Made by a program: the position numbers and the translations under genes. Under the pieces are notes generated by a model. That model did not search any database. It saw only the letters and a list, made by a program, of their open reading frames with translations, and was not told the DNA's origin. A stretch of DNA of 25,015 nt from Flavobacterium psychrophilum (GTDB lineage Bacteria; Bacteroidota; Bacteroidia; Flavobacteriales; Flavobacteriaceae). The stretch lies in assembly GCA_003243255.1 (NCBI GenBank), contig QFQM01000056.1, positions 1-25,015 of the forward strand. Reading direction: 5' to 3'. This document shows, one piece after another, positions 17,521 to 24,634 of the stretch; within the stretch, counting starts at the first letter, position 1, and every line of letters starts with the position of its first letter.

Positions 17521-19564
17521 AAGATGATGCACTAAGATTAGATGCTAAACCGTTTACACTAACATTTTTAGTAGTTACACCTGTTGAACTAACTGTAACA
17601 TTTCCTGACATAATTCCTGATGCCGAAGCAGCCATACGTACATAAATAGTAGTAGTAGCAATAGCACCTCCGGACTGGGTAATGGTTACACTACCACTAT
17701 ATCCTGATCCCGATGTTGTAGATACTTCATAACCTGCCGGGGCAGTAACAACTACATCAGCAGTAAGTCCTGCACCGCCATTTACGTTAAAAGTCTTATC
17801 TGCCGAAGCCGTTCCGCTACAGGTACCGAACGGAGTTAATGTAGATAATGATGTAGATACACCTGCCGGCTGCGTTATAACATAGCTGGCTGTTACTTCA
17901 CAGTTCAGAACATCTTTAACAGTTACCGTATAAGTACCTGCTGAAAGTCCGGTTGCAGTAGCAAAAGCACCACCGGAAGGCGACCATGAATACGTATATC
18001 CACCTATACCGCCACTTGCGGTTGCGGTTGCCGTTCCGTTGCCTCCACCAAAAGTAGTTACGTTTGTCTGGCTTTGTCCTATAACAATTGTACTTACATT
18101 AAGTACAGCTGAGTTTGAATTTACTGTTCCGCAGCCACCGGTAATTCTGCACCTGTATCGATTGCCGTTAACAGCACTTGTAGCTCCGGTTATATCTAGT
18201 ATTGTGGTAGCAGTGTTCGAATAAATACCCCCATCTGCTATATCATTAAAGATGTTCCCCCCGTCTGTGCTCACCTGCCATTGATATGCTGTAGCACCTG
18301 TAGCAGCAACTGTAAAAGTAGTGTTTGCTCCTGTACATACATTTCGGGTAGGTGGATTTGATGTTACCGCTGCCGCAGTATTAACTGTTAGTGTTGCACC
18401 GATAGAATTATCAGTACATGAGCCGTTTATTAACCTTGCCCTGTAGCTATAGCCGTTCATCCCGGCAGTTGCCCCGGTGATTGTAAGGGTAGGAGTGGTT
18501 GTACCCGAATAAACCCCTCCGTCATTAATATCGGAATATGAAGCTCCTGTACTTACCTGCCATTTATAGTTAGCTGCGTTTGATGCTGTTACACTAAAGG
18601 TTGTGGTAGCTCCGGCACAAATAGAACTTGGTAAGGGATTTACTGTCGGAATAGGTGTTGTTGTAACGGTTCCGCTTAACGAAACAGTTTTATTTGTTGC
18701 TCCACTTGAAGACAAGGTAATACTGCCTGAAGGGCTGCCCGTGGCACCCGAAGCAAGGCGTACATATACAGTACCTCCAGCCTGAGGTAGTGTAAGTGTT
18801 GAAGTATATGTTCCGCCTGATGTAGTTGAATATTCATATCCGGTTACTGCTGATAGATTAATCGATCCTGTTAAATTACTACCTGTTACCGTAAAACTCT
18901 GTGGTGATACAGAAGGTGTTCCTGAACAGGAAGTGAAACCTGTTAATGAGGTCGCAGAAGTAGTAATAGTTGGGCCGGTTAATGGTTGCCATCTCATAGC
19001 ATCCATCGCTATATAATCTATATTTCCTATAGTGGTTATAGTAAATTCATTAATATTTGTGTTCGAGTTATTTGGACTACCATTACCAAAATTCGTCATA
19101 TTTATTTCCCTGAAACCATTTGTTGTGCCCGGACCAGTCAAATAACCACTGGATGTTGTAGCTGTAAATACGCTTGATCCATTTAAAAAGCCTTCAATGG
19201 TCAATGAACCGGAAACGTTATAGCTATTCCCGGCTGTTTGTAGAAATAGCCATAAACTTTTGAGTGTAAATATGGCATTATTAGAGGTTTTAATTGAAAA
19301 CTTTTTACCTCCTGTGGGAAAAATAGAGCTACTGTTGTCAATAAATATCTGATCACTAACTGACCCATTCCAGCCAAATCCTAAACCTATATAAGAAGCT
19401 TGAATAGTGAAATTAAATCCATTCATTCCTGTAATGGTAAAACTTTGGCCATTATCGGAAAAAGTTGTGACACCATCTAATGTTTCATCTTCAAAAGTCT
19501 CAGTGGTTTGCGCCGTGAGGTTGAGAAAGACGAGTAAGAAAAATAATAAGTAAAATTTTTTCAT
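13091..19564 (-). CDS. Giant SprB-repeat surface adhesin, N-terminal part (frameshifted)
   Basis: An N-terminal signal peptide (MKKFYLLFFLLVFLNLTAQ) is followed by a beta-rich domain (residues about 20-195, starting TETFEDETLDG), a repeat domain (FTSCSGTPSVSPQSF), two Ig-like domains (YKWQVSTG and YQWQVSTDGG), a degenerate SprB repeat, a second FGTCSGTASADKTF-type domain, and repeats 2-20. The in-frame protein ends at about Val2123; the 34 residues after TYTCTV are out-of-frame and end in a stop at 13091. Joined to the fragment 11818-13197, the gene would encode about 2582 aa. SprB repeats occur in gliding and adhesion proteins moved by T9SS machinery in Flavobacteria. This one has a type A sorting domain and no SprF-like partner beside it, so it is not the classical sprB locus; adhesion or biofilm is the likely role. 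Confidence 0.88.
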   Translation of the reverse strand: MKKFYLLFFLLVFLNLTAQTTETFEDETLDGVTTFSDNGQSFTITGMNGFNFTIQASYIGLGFGWNGSVSDQIFIDNSSSIFPTGGKKFSIKTSNNAIFTLKSLWLFLQTAGNSYNVSGSLTIEGFLNGSSVFTATTSSGYLTGPGTTNGFREINMTNFGNGSPNNSNTNINEFTITTIGNIDYIAMDAMRWQPLTGPTITTSATSLTGFTSCSGTPSVSPQSFTVTGSNLTGSINLSAVTGYEYSTTSGGTYTSTLTLPQAGGTVYVRLASGATGSPSGSITLSSSGATNKTVSLSGTVTTTPIPTVNPLPSSICAGATTTFSVTASNAANYKWQVSTGASYSDINDGGVYSGTTTPTLTITGATAGMNGYSYRARLINGSCTDNSIGATLTVNTAAAVTSNPPTRNVCTGANTTFTVAATGATAYQWQVSTDGGNIFNDIADGGIYSNTATTILDITGATSAVNGNRYRCRITGGCGTVNSNSAVLNVSTIVIGQSQTNVTTFGGGNGTATATASGGIGGYTYSWSPSGGAFATATGLSAGTYTVTVKDVLNCEVTASYVITQPAGVSTSLSTLTPFGTCSGTASADKTFNVNGGAGLTADVVVTAPAGYEVSTTSGSGYSGSVTITQSGGAIATTTIYVRMAASASGIMSGNVTVSSTGVTTKNVSVNGLASNLSASSYTVTNVSCFGGNNGSIDLTPSGGQPAYTYHWVGGASTQDRTSLTAGTYSVTITDGNGCTYTISNIVVGQPTAALSAATGGGKTDVSCFGGANGTATVVASGGSPSYSYSWNTTPAQSTATATGLIAGTYTVTVTDSNGCQATRTYSITQPPALNLAIGGGKTDVSCFGGANGTATVAPTGGTTSYTYTWDTTPVQTTATATGLTAGTYTVTVEDALGCQAFRTFTINQPASALTATQGTINNVSCFNGSNGSAQVIASGGTPSYTYSWSPSGGTGATASGLAAGTYTVTVTDNKGCIATQSFTINQPAAALSAATGGGKTDVSCNGGANGTATVAPTGGTPSYTYSWAPSGGTAATASGLVAGTYTVTVTDANGCQATRTFTINQPAAAVNAIPVMQTNIACRGAATGSATVTASGGTGAYTYSWAPSGGNAATASNLAAGTYTVTVTDANGCIDTQSFTITQPAAVLSTTAGIVSNVSCNGGANGSAQVIASGGTPGYSYSWAPSGGSNATANGLTDGTYTVTVTDANGCQATRSFTINQPSALVASQGIVNNVSCNGGTNGSATVNVTGGTPSYTYSWSPTGGNGVTASGLVAGTYTVTVTDANNCQATQSFTINQPTALISTISKTDVLCNGGATGTATVSPTGGNGGYTYVWSPSGGTAATATGLAVGNYSCLITDAQGCSITKNITINQPSALGATTSQTDATCAVGGTATVTPFGGTATYTYLWTPGGATTQSVSNLSAGLHSCKITDANGCTITRNFVIGTTNTLVASTFYTNLLCNGVNTGSAGVTPSGAPGPYTYVWTPSVSTSETATNLAAGNYSVLITASNGCSITKNFTITQPSALVASPSIQTNVSCNAGNNGSAAVTVTGGTGAYTYAWAPSGGTSATANGLAAGTYTVTVTDANFCQTTQTFTITQPAPLVATASAQTNVSCNGGINGSATVAVTGGTGAYTYVWAPSGGTAATASGLSIGIYTVTVTDANNCQTTQTFTITEPTVLSATNTHTNVLCNGGATGTATVTPTGGTLPYTYSWNTTPVQTTPTATGLNAGTYTCTITDNKGCTITSNVLITQPPLLVASAGTVNNLSCNGGSNGSAQVIASGGTVPYSYDWNGTPIGDGTPTISGLASGTYTVTVTDANGCTATQSFTITQPAALTATSSQTDVSCFGASNGSASVIVSGGTGAYSYSWNTTPVQTAATATGLSAGNYTVTITDANTCSITRNFTITGTSAFTITPTQTNVTCNGLTNGTATVTVTGGTGTYTYVWSPSGGTAATASGLAPGTYSVAITDGNGCTASQSFTITQPTALTVTGSSSNINCNGAANGMASAAATGGTAPYTYSWAPSGGTASSATGLSAGNYVCTVTDANGCTQTRSYIIYEQTPIVATSVKTNVLCHGVATGSATVSATGGVPGYTYAWSTGAGGPTVNNLVAGTYTCTVRCSWMFSSSHSSDYRAGSIYCNHYANQRKLFRKQ
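13190..13202 (-). other. Frameshift site in the adhesin gene
   Basis: On the coding strand the repeat consensus ACC GTC ACA GAT GCT (TVTDA) reads ACCGTCAGATGCT, two bases short. One CA of the expected GTCACAGAT is missing. Before it the frame matches repeat 20; after it the other frame continues as SDALGCSVL with no loss of homology. There is no homopolymer or slippery heptamer, so programmed frameshifting is unlikely. A real mutation or an assembly error within repeats are the alternatives. Confidence 0.85.
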
Positions 19565-19625
19565 TGGTATTCTGTTTGGTTAAACGTTGTATATTGCGTG
19601 TAAATTTTCTTAAATTTTAGAATAT

Positions 19626-20648
19626 ATGAGCATATATGTAGAGGAATGTAAATCCATTGTTAGTTCTATTCTTAATGCCCAAACGCAGGAAGATTACATA
19701 TCCAGCGCAGAGGGACTTTCTGATTTTTATGGCAAACTCGTTACTTCGGATGAGTATCTTACTCAGGATAACGAAGTAGCTGTTAAAGGCGGAGTTGCTT
19801 TGTCAGGCCTTCACGCTGCTGCCTGTGTTGACGATTTTTTTCGCACAGTCTCATTTATAAAAGGGGTTCATAAAGCCATTAATAAGCTTATTGATATGTT
19901 CCCCGAAAGGACGATTAATATATTGTATGCAGGTACGGGGCCTTATGCCACGCTCATCCTGCCATTGCTGCCTCTGTTTGATAAAGACAGGCTCTCTGTA
20001 ATCTTTTTAGACATTAACGATCAGTCTGTTGAGTCTGTCCGTAAGCTTATAGAATCTTTTGGGCTAACGGATTATGATCTCGATTTTGCTGTTGCCGATG
20101 CTACAACTTATGTTATACCGGAACATTTTCCGGCAGATCTTGTGGTTTCAGAAACAATGCATTATGGCCTAACACTCGAGCCACAAGTGGCAATCGTTAA
20201 AAACCTGGCTCCTCAAATGCCTCCTCATGCAATACTTATCCCGCAGGAAATACATATCGATTTTGGCTATTCATTCTTTGCCTACGAGCCTTTTGTTAGC
20301 AAATTTGCAGATATTCCAAAGGGCTACAAGAATTTGCAGCCCTATGAATACCGTACTATCGTAGACAGATTATTTACAATAAATAAAGAACTGTTCAGAA
20401 ATCAGATAAACCATGAATCAAGGTTTGTAAGTGATTTTTATCCTATTCCGGAGAAGTATGATAATCATCCTGATGCCTGTGTTTTTACCGGAGTTACAAT
20501 TCTTGATGATATCCGTTTAAAAACAGCTGAATCTTTAATTACTAATCCCTACTGTATAATATCTTTATTACATCTGTCCGGCAGTTCACAAATTCAATTA
20601 ACGTATGACTTTAGTGATATGCCAAAATGGACCTATGCCGTTCAGTAA
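19626..20648 (+). CDS. Class I SAM methyltransferase with PRMT-like double-E loop
   Basis: This 340-aa protein has a Rossmann methyltransferase core: motif I ILYAGTGPYATLIL (99-112), an acidic strand-2 end (FLDI, Asp129), VADAT (156-160), then DLVVSETMHYGLTLEPQ (171-187). The two glutamates Glu176 and Glu185 are nine residues apart in an SExMxxxLxxE arrangement, as in the double-E loop that binds the guanidino group in protein arginine methyltransferases. A beta-rich C-terminal half follows (LIPQEIHIDFGYSFF onwards), as in the PRMT barrel. I do not see a canonical THW loop, so substrate is uncertain. It starts 61 bp from the divergent adhesin gene, and its stop codon directly abuts that of the convergent collar gene. 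A non-arginine substrate is possible. Confidence 0.75.
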   Translation: MSIYVEECKSIVSSILNAQTQEDYISSAEGLSDFYGKLVTSDEYLTQDNEVAVKGGVALSGLHAAACVDDFFRTVSFIKGVHKAINKLIDMFPERTINILYAGTGPYATLILPLLPLFDKDRLSVIFLDINDQSVESVRKLIESFGLTDYDLDFAVADATTYVIPEHFPADLVVSETMHYGLTLEPQVAIVKNLAPQMPPHAILIPQEIHIDFGYSFFAYEPFVSKFADIPKGYKNLQPYEYRTIVDRLFTINKELFRNQINHESRFVSDFYPIPEKYDNHPDACVFTGVTILDDIRLKTAESLITNPYCIISLLHLSGSSQIQLTYDFSDMPKWTYAVQ

Positions 20649-21203
20649 TTAGTTACGAGAAGGAAAAATTCCGTTAACACAAATAATATAATTTAAAGCC
20701 AGGTATGGCTGCATTATACTAAAAGGCTGGTTACCTCCTGTAGGTCCTGTAATTACAGTATTAGCAAGATTAACATTAGGTGTTGCTGTTGTATAGCCTA
20801 AACCTGCAACAAAATCCCTTCCCTGGGTAACTCCCGGAATACCTAATACAGTATTAGCAGCCGGTGTTCCTGTAGTTGAGTTAGTGCTGCTTACGGATAT
20901 TTGTCCAGTATGGTTGTGTGCAGGAATCTGTTGCGTATTAAGTGTTACTGTAGGTGTACCACCTACCTGGCCTTGTGTGTATCTGTTTCCTGATGGATCG
21001 GCTCCTGCGCCAATAGGTGCTGTGCCTTGCAGATTTGGCAGCGCAAAAGTCTGAATTCCGTCACCACCATACATTGTTCCTAAAATTGAGAATAAAGCAG
21101 TATTTTGTGAAATAGACAATGTTTGTCCATTACAAAGCATATAGCCTCTTGGCGCAAAATTTCCTGCAAAAAGTTTAATACATCCCATTAATTCTTCATC
21201 CAT
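20649..21203 (-). CDS. Phage tail collar domain / MdpB-like protein
   Basis: This 184-aa protein has the collar N-domain at residues 7-60 (GCIKLFAGNFAPRGYMLCNG, then SILGTMYGGDGIQTFALPNL), a PVG-type turn (APIGAGADP), QIPAHNHTG near the middle, and the typical C-terminus QPFSIMQPYLALNYIICVNG. It belongs to the microcystin-dependent-protein/tail-collar family, which is frequent in Bacteroidota as cellular genes outside prophages. No other phage gene is present here, so a prophage remnant is unlikely. The function in bacteria is unknown. The ATG at 21203 is the natural start (MDEELMGCIKLF). It is convergent with the methyltransferase with no spacer, and no terminator hairpin separates them. Confidence 0.88.
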   Translation of the reverse strand: MDEELMGCIKLFAGNFAPRGYMLCNGQTLSISQNTALFSILGTMYGGDGIQTFALPNLQGTAPIGAGADPSGNRYTQGQVGGTPTVTLNTQQIPAHNHTGQISVSSTNSTTGTPAANTVLGIPGVTQGRDFVAGLGYTTATPNVNLANTVITGPTGGNQPFSIMQPYLALNYIICVNGIFPSRN

Positions 21204-21495
21204 GATTTTTAGTTTTTTTAGTTAATAATTTGGTTTATCGGATGTTGCTAAATTAGAAAATGCGCCAAAGCCAAAACCGCGTAGTTTTACCTGTTTTTAA
21301 TTCCTGAAAATGATGTTTCTTAGCATTTTGTAGAATTAATGATGTTTTAGAAACTAAAAAATGAAAAAAACTGCAAATAAATACTTAATAATTATTTTAT
21401 CTTTGGTATTGTGAATTTTATACTAAAAACCTTACCTTGTCTTAAATAAGTATATTGTTTGCATCCAACTAAAAACTAATTAAATAATTTATATT
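21204..21495. other. Divergent intergenic region between collar gene and 116-aa gene
   Basis: The 292 bp hold no supported gene. A forward 23-codon open frame at 21229-21300 lacks any start codon. The region must contain promoters for both flanking genes; the only good match is the -7 element at 21398. Confidence 0.5.
21398..21405 (+). promoter_or_regulatory. Candidate -7 element (TATCTTTG) for cassette 2
   Basis: TATCTTTG fits TAnnTTTG and would start transcription near 21411, giving a leader of about 85 nt before ATG 21496. I see no convincing -33 TTTG. A second TTG/TATTGTTTG pair around 21436-21460 is off by one base in its -7 spacing. Confidence 0.35.
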
Positions 21496-21846
21496 ATGGC
21501 ACAATCAAAACGAGACACAATTTCATTAGAAGACGCAATCACTTATGCAAGAAGATGGAGAAAAGTTGAAGGTACTTACAATTCTCACCATGAACTTCAT
21601 GCATTCCTTATCCCTGCTGAGGATTTTGCAGGAATTTTAACTGAAGGCGTAGAAAAAGTAAGAGGGTATCTTGGTGTTGATGACAATGGAGTTGAAAAGC
21701 TTATGTTTGTTGGTACTAAATACGATCCTGCTACAGATACTTATGTAGACCTACTACCGGGAACACCTGAGGATTATGGTATTTATGACATGACAAGGCC
21801 TTGTCCTAATGCTTGCGATAATAATAGTGTACTGAATCAAGCGTAA
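21496..21846 (+). CDS. 116-aa Cys-tailed protein of unknown function heading cassette 2
   Basis: This small soluble protein has no signal peptide or TM. It has a basic-aromatic helix (DAITYARRWRKVEGTYNS, 13-30), HHELHAFLIPAEDF (31-44), a central alpha/beta stretch (VEKVRGYLGVDDNGVEKLM), YDPATDTYVDLLPG and a C-terminal tail with PCPNACDNNSVLN (Cys103 and Cys107, spaced CxxxC). I recognise the overall look from uncharacterised Bacteroidota proteins but know no assigned function. The ATG follows the typical AT-rich leader (TTAAATAATTTATATT). It ends 3 bp before the 7-TM gene, so it is the first gene of the sensor operon; a regulator, ligand or output partner of that system is possible. The CxxxC tail could bind metal or be redox-active. 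Confidence 0.85.
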   Translation: MAQSKRDTISLEDAITYARRWRKVEGTYNSHHELHAFLIPAEDFAGILTEGVEKVRGYLGVDDNGVEKLMFVGTKYDPATDTYVDLLPGTPEDYGIYDMTRPCPNACDNNSVLNQA

Positions 21847-21849
21847 TAA

Positions 21850-22497
21850 ATGTATTTATTAAAGTTGTTATCTTATGTAGGACATTGCATCCTGCTAATA
21901 AACACAATTCTTTATTCTATAGGCTTTTCCCAAAAGGGAAAGGCCTATAAATCTTTTGTTGTATACCTGTTTTGTTTGTTTGTAATGCAAACAGCTACAG
22001 AGGTTTATGCAATGCAAAACATGAATAATCATTTTATTGCAACTTATTACCTTTTTATACCGCTCATTTTGTTGAGCCTCTTTTTTTACCGCCTTTTTGT
22101 TGATATTGACTCATGGAAGAAATATCTGGTAATGTATGCCACTCCGTTGGCAATTATCGGATTTATAGTTCAGTATTGTTTTTTTCCGGACCTTTATTTT
22201 GAATTCAATTCCATAGGCTTGTTAGTAGCGACCTGTCTCCTGATAATTTATGCTGTAATGTACATTTTTGAGCTTATTTCTAAACGATTAGAATTTCAAT
22301 ATGTAATTATTGGGATATTCATTTACTATATCAGTAGTCTGCTGATTTTTGTGTCGGCAACTTCAATCGTGTCATTCAACCAGGAAATGAGTAACTTCAT
22401 CTGGAATATAAATGCTTTTTTATTTATTGTATATCAATTGTTAATTTTGTGGGAATGGAAACAGAGTTACTATCTAAGGCCAACCAGACGGGATTAA
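21850..22497 (+). CDS. Seven-TM membrane protein of sensor cassette 2 (unknown family)
   Basis: This 215-aa protein is almost entirely hydrophobic, with about seven helices (roughly 5-25, 33-55, 60-83, 88-110, 118-142, 147-170 and 180-202) and a basic tail ending RPTRRD. It has no catalytic motif. It matches the 9395-10063 protein in size, helix number, gene position and the overlap with the following kinase gene (43 bp here), although the sequences are strongly diverged. It is probably the signal-input partner of the kinase, judged from context only. It starts 3 bp after the 116-aa gene, so translation is likely coupled. Confidence 0.85.
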   Translation: MYLLKLLSYVGHCILLINTILYSIGFSQKGKAYKSFVVYLFCLFVMQTATEVYAMQNMNNHFIATYYLFIPLILLSLFFYRLFVDIDSWKKYLVMYATPLAIIGFIVQYCFFPDLYFEFNSIGLLVATCLLIIYAVMYIFELISKRLEFQYVIIGIFIYYISSLLIFVSATSIVSFNQEMSNFIWNINAFLFIVYQLLILWEWKQSYYLRPTRRD

Positions 22498-23252
22498 TAA
22501 TCATTACCGGTATCTTCCTGATGTTCTTTATGGGGATGATTTTATTGTTGTTCTTTCATTTTTCGAAGAAAAAAATATTTCAGAAAGAACTCGAAAAAAA
22601 GGAACTCGAAAATGAATATCAAAAAGACCTTATCCTTGCAACTCTGGAAGTACAGGAAACTGAAAGAAAAAGGATGGCACAGGACCTGCATGATGATATA
22701 AGCTCTAAGCTTAATATAGTATCATTAAACAGTCATCTGCTTACTACGCCAGATCTTACTAAGGAGGAGATGGCTGATATTACGGCTAACATTATAAATA
22801 TGGTTAGCAAGACATTAAATAATTCCAGAAGGCTAGCACATGATCTTTTGCCACCGGTACTCGATAAATTTGGACTTGATGCAGGTATTGAAGAGCTTTG
22901 TTTTGAGCTAAACAGCACAAAATCTATCGAAGTTCATTACAATAATAATGTAACATTTGATGAAAAAGATAAAAACAGGCATCTTCACGTTTTCAGGATA
23001 ATTCAGGAACTCACTAACAATTCTATAAAACACGGTAAAGCCTCTCTTATATCATTATCCTTTGATAAGGATGAAGATAAAACAATTTGTACTTACTCCG
23101 ATAATGGGGTGGGATTCGACACCAAAAGTGTAAAAAATAAAAAAACCGGTCTCGGGATGAAAAATATCGAAAGCCGTATTATTTTTCTGGGTGGCTCTAT
23201 GAACGTGAATTCGGCAGTCAATGGGGGTATTAATGTAATTTTTAATTTTTAG
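22455..23252 (+). CDS. DesK/NarX-type (HisKA_3) sensor histidine kinase, cassette 2
   Basis: ATG 22455 gives 265 aa; GTG 22449 would add two residues. A single TM (about 13-36) is followed by a charged coiled coil (KKIFQKELEKKELENEYQK) and the HisKA_3 domain, ERKRMAQDLHDDISSKL (His79) with second block SRRLAHDLLPPVL. The HATPase has N189 in QELTNNSIKHG, G1 DNGVGF 216-221, and G2 TGLGMKN 231-237. It has no sensory domain of its own. The gene is encoded partly inside the 7-TM gene and ends 3 bp before the regulator gene. It is a clear paralogue of the kinase at 10015-10770, with the same domain plan. Confidence 0.92.
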   Translation: METELLSKANQTGLIIITGIFLMFFMGMILLLFFHFSKKKIFQKELEKKELENEYQKDLILATLEVQETERKRMAQDLHDDISSKLNIVSLNSHLLTTPDLTKEEMADITANIINMVSKTLNNSRRLAHDLLPPVLDKFGLDAGIEELCFELNSTKSIEVHYNNNVTFDEKDKNRHLHVFRIIQELTNNSIKHGKASLISLSFDKDEDKTICTYSDNGVGFDTKSVKNKKTGLGMKNIESRIIFLGGSMNVNSAVNGGINVIFNF

Positions 23253-23255
23253 ATT

Positions 23256-23939
23256 ATGGAAAACATTAAAATTGCTTTAGCGGATGACGAACTTCTTTTC
23301 AGAAAAGGAATCTCTTTCTTGTTGCAGCGAAAAAAAAATATCGATATAATTTTTGAAGCATCAAATGGGGAAGAGCTGGTGTCTTTCCTGAGAGAAAATG
23401 CTGCTAATGGAACTAATCCCGATATTATTATTATAGACTTAAAAATGCCGGTTTTAAACGGTGTAGAAGCTACAAAGATAATTCATGAAGAGTTTCCGGA
23501 CATAAAGATTATCGCACTTACGAGTTATAACACCCGTTCGTTTATTGCTAATATGATCGATGTTGGTGCGGCTTCTTATTTGGTTAAGAATACCTCGCCT
23601 CAGGAGCTGATCACTACAATAAACGAGGTTCATGCCAGTGGGTTCTATTATAATGAAGATGTTTTACAGGTAATACATGAATATCTTATATCACCCAAGA
23701 AAAAAGTAAAAAGCAGATATCTTGATGAACAGCTTACAAATCGTGAGATAGAGGTTCTGAAACTTATCTGTAAACAACACAGTGGTGCCGAGATTGCAGA
23801 AAAGTTATTCCTAAGTACCAGAACGGTAGAGGGGCACAGAAATAACCTTTTGCGCAAAACGGAATGTAAGAACATGATTGGCCTTATTATTTATGCTATT
23901 AATAATGAGTATGTAACGCTGGAAAGTTTACTTGAATAA
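23256..23939 (+). CDS. NarL/FixJ-type response regulator, cassette 2
   Basis: This 227-aa regulator has a receiver (1-130; ADDE 9-12, phospho-acceptor Asp61 in IIIDLKMPVLNG, Lys in YLVKNTSPQEL) and a LuxR-type HTH (about 160-218; LTNREIEVLKLICKQ, then RTVEGHRNNLLRKTE). It starts 3 bp after the kinase stop, which makes it the cognate partner. It is paralogous to the regulator at 10782-11450. Its stop is 8 bp from the stop of the convergent OmpR-type gene with no hairpin between, so the two transcripts probably overlap. Confidence 0.94.
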   Translation: MENIKIALADDELLFRKGISFLLQRKKNIDIIFEASNGEELVSFLRENAANGTNPDIIIIDLKMPVLNGVEATKIIHEEFPDIKIIALTSYNTRSFIANMIDVGAASYLVKNTSPQELITTINEVHASGFYYNEDVLQVIHEYLISPKKKVKSRYLDEQLTNREIEVLKLICKQHSGAEIAEKLFLSTRTVEGHRNNLLRKTECKNMIGLIIYAINNEYVTLESLLE

Positions 23940-23947
23940 GCTTTTCT

Positions 23948-24634
23948 TTAGCATATCAGTTTATACCCATAGCCACGGCTGTTGATGATCTGGACATTTT
24001 TATCCTTATCGAGTTTTTTACGGAGTTTAGTAATAAAAACATCGAGGCTTCTTCCGTTAAAGAAATCATCATCTCCCCATATTTCTTTAAGTATATGGGA
24101 TCTTGTAACCATTTCATTTTTTGTGCTGTAAAGATGTTTTAGTACTTCGGCTTCCCTGTATGTGAGTATTTCGGTATCTCCATTATAGGTAAGCGACTGT
24201 TTTGCATAATCAAACGTATAGCCGCCAATGTGTGTAAGCCCATCATTTGTTTCATTGTTACTATCAACCCTGTTAAGCAAAGCATGAATCCTGACAATAA
24301 GTTCTTCCATGCTGAAAGGTTTTTTCAGATAATCATTGCCACCGTGTTTAAAACCATCTACAACATCCTGTGTTTGCGATTTGGCCGTTAAAAAAATAAT
24401 AGGCATCCTTTTATCATGCTTTCTTATTTCCTGAGCTACGGTAAAACCGTCTTTTTTAGGCATCATTACATCAAGCACCAACAATTGGGGCTTTTCAGAA
24501 GCATAAGCATTGTAAGCTTCTTCGCCGTCTGCGGTTACTATTACCTCAAAATTTCTGGTTTCAAGGCTTTCTTTTATAATAAGTGCCAGTGAAGGTTCAT
24601 CTTCAGCCAGAACGATCTTTATTTTCTCAGACAT
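23948..24634 (-). CDS. OmpR/PhoB-type response regulator
   Basis: This 228-aa regulator has a receiver (1-120; AEDE 10-13, phospho-acceptor Asp55 in LLVLDVMMPKKDG, Thr in PIIFLTAKS, Lys in DYLKKPFSMEEL) and a winged-helix DNA-binding domain (about 133-227; ILTYREAEVLKHL, GRSLDVFITKLRKKL, SRGYGYKL). It is downstream of, and overlaps by 8 bp, the kinase gene cut by the right window edge, so the two form one operon. Similar pairs in Bacteroidota are often compared with Bacteroides RprX/RprY; the regulon cannot be read here. Confidence 0.93.
   Translation of the reverse strand: MSEKIKIVLAEDEPSLALIIKESLETRNFEVIVTADGEEAYNAYASEKPQLLVLDVMMPKKDGFTVAQEIRKHDKRMPIIFLTAKSQTQDVVDGFKHGGNDYLKKPFSMEELIVRIHALLNRVDSNNETNDGLTHIGGYTFDYAKQSLTYNGDTEILTYREAEVLKHLYSTKNEMVTRSHILKEIWGDDDFFNGRSLDVFITKLRKKLDKDKNVQIINSRGYGYKLIC

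Noticed and set aside
20649..21203. Prophage remnant
   Set aside because: Only one collar-domain gene is present, with no integrase, other tail or capsid genes, or att-like repeats seen.
21229..21300. 23-codon open frame ending KPRSFTCF, resembling a small peptide
   Set aside because: No start codon follows the upstream stop, so it cannot be initiated normally; chance is likely.
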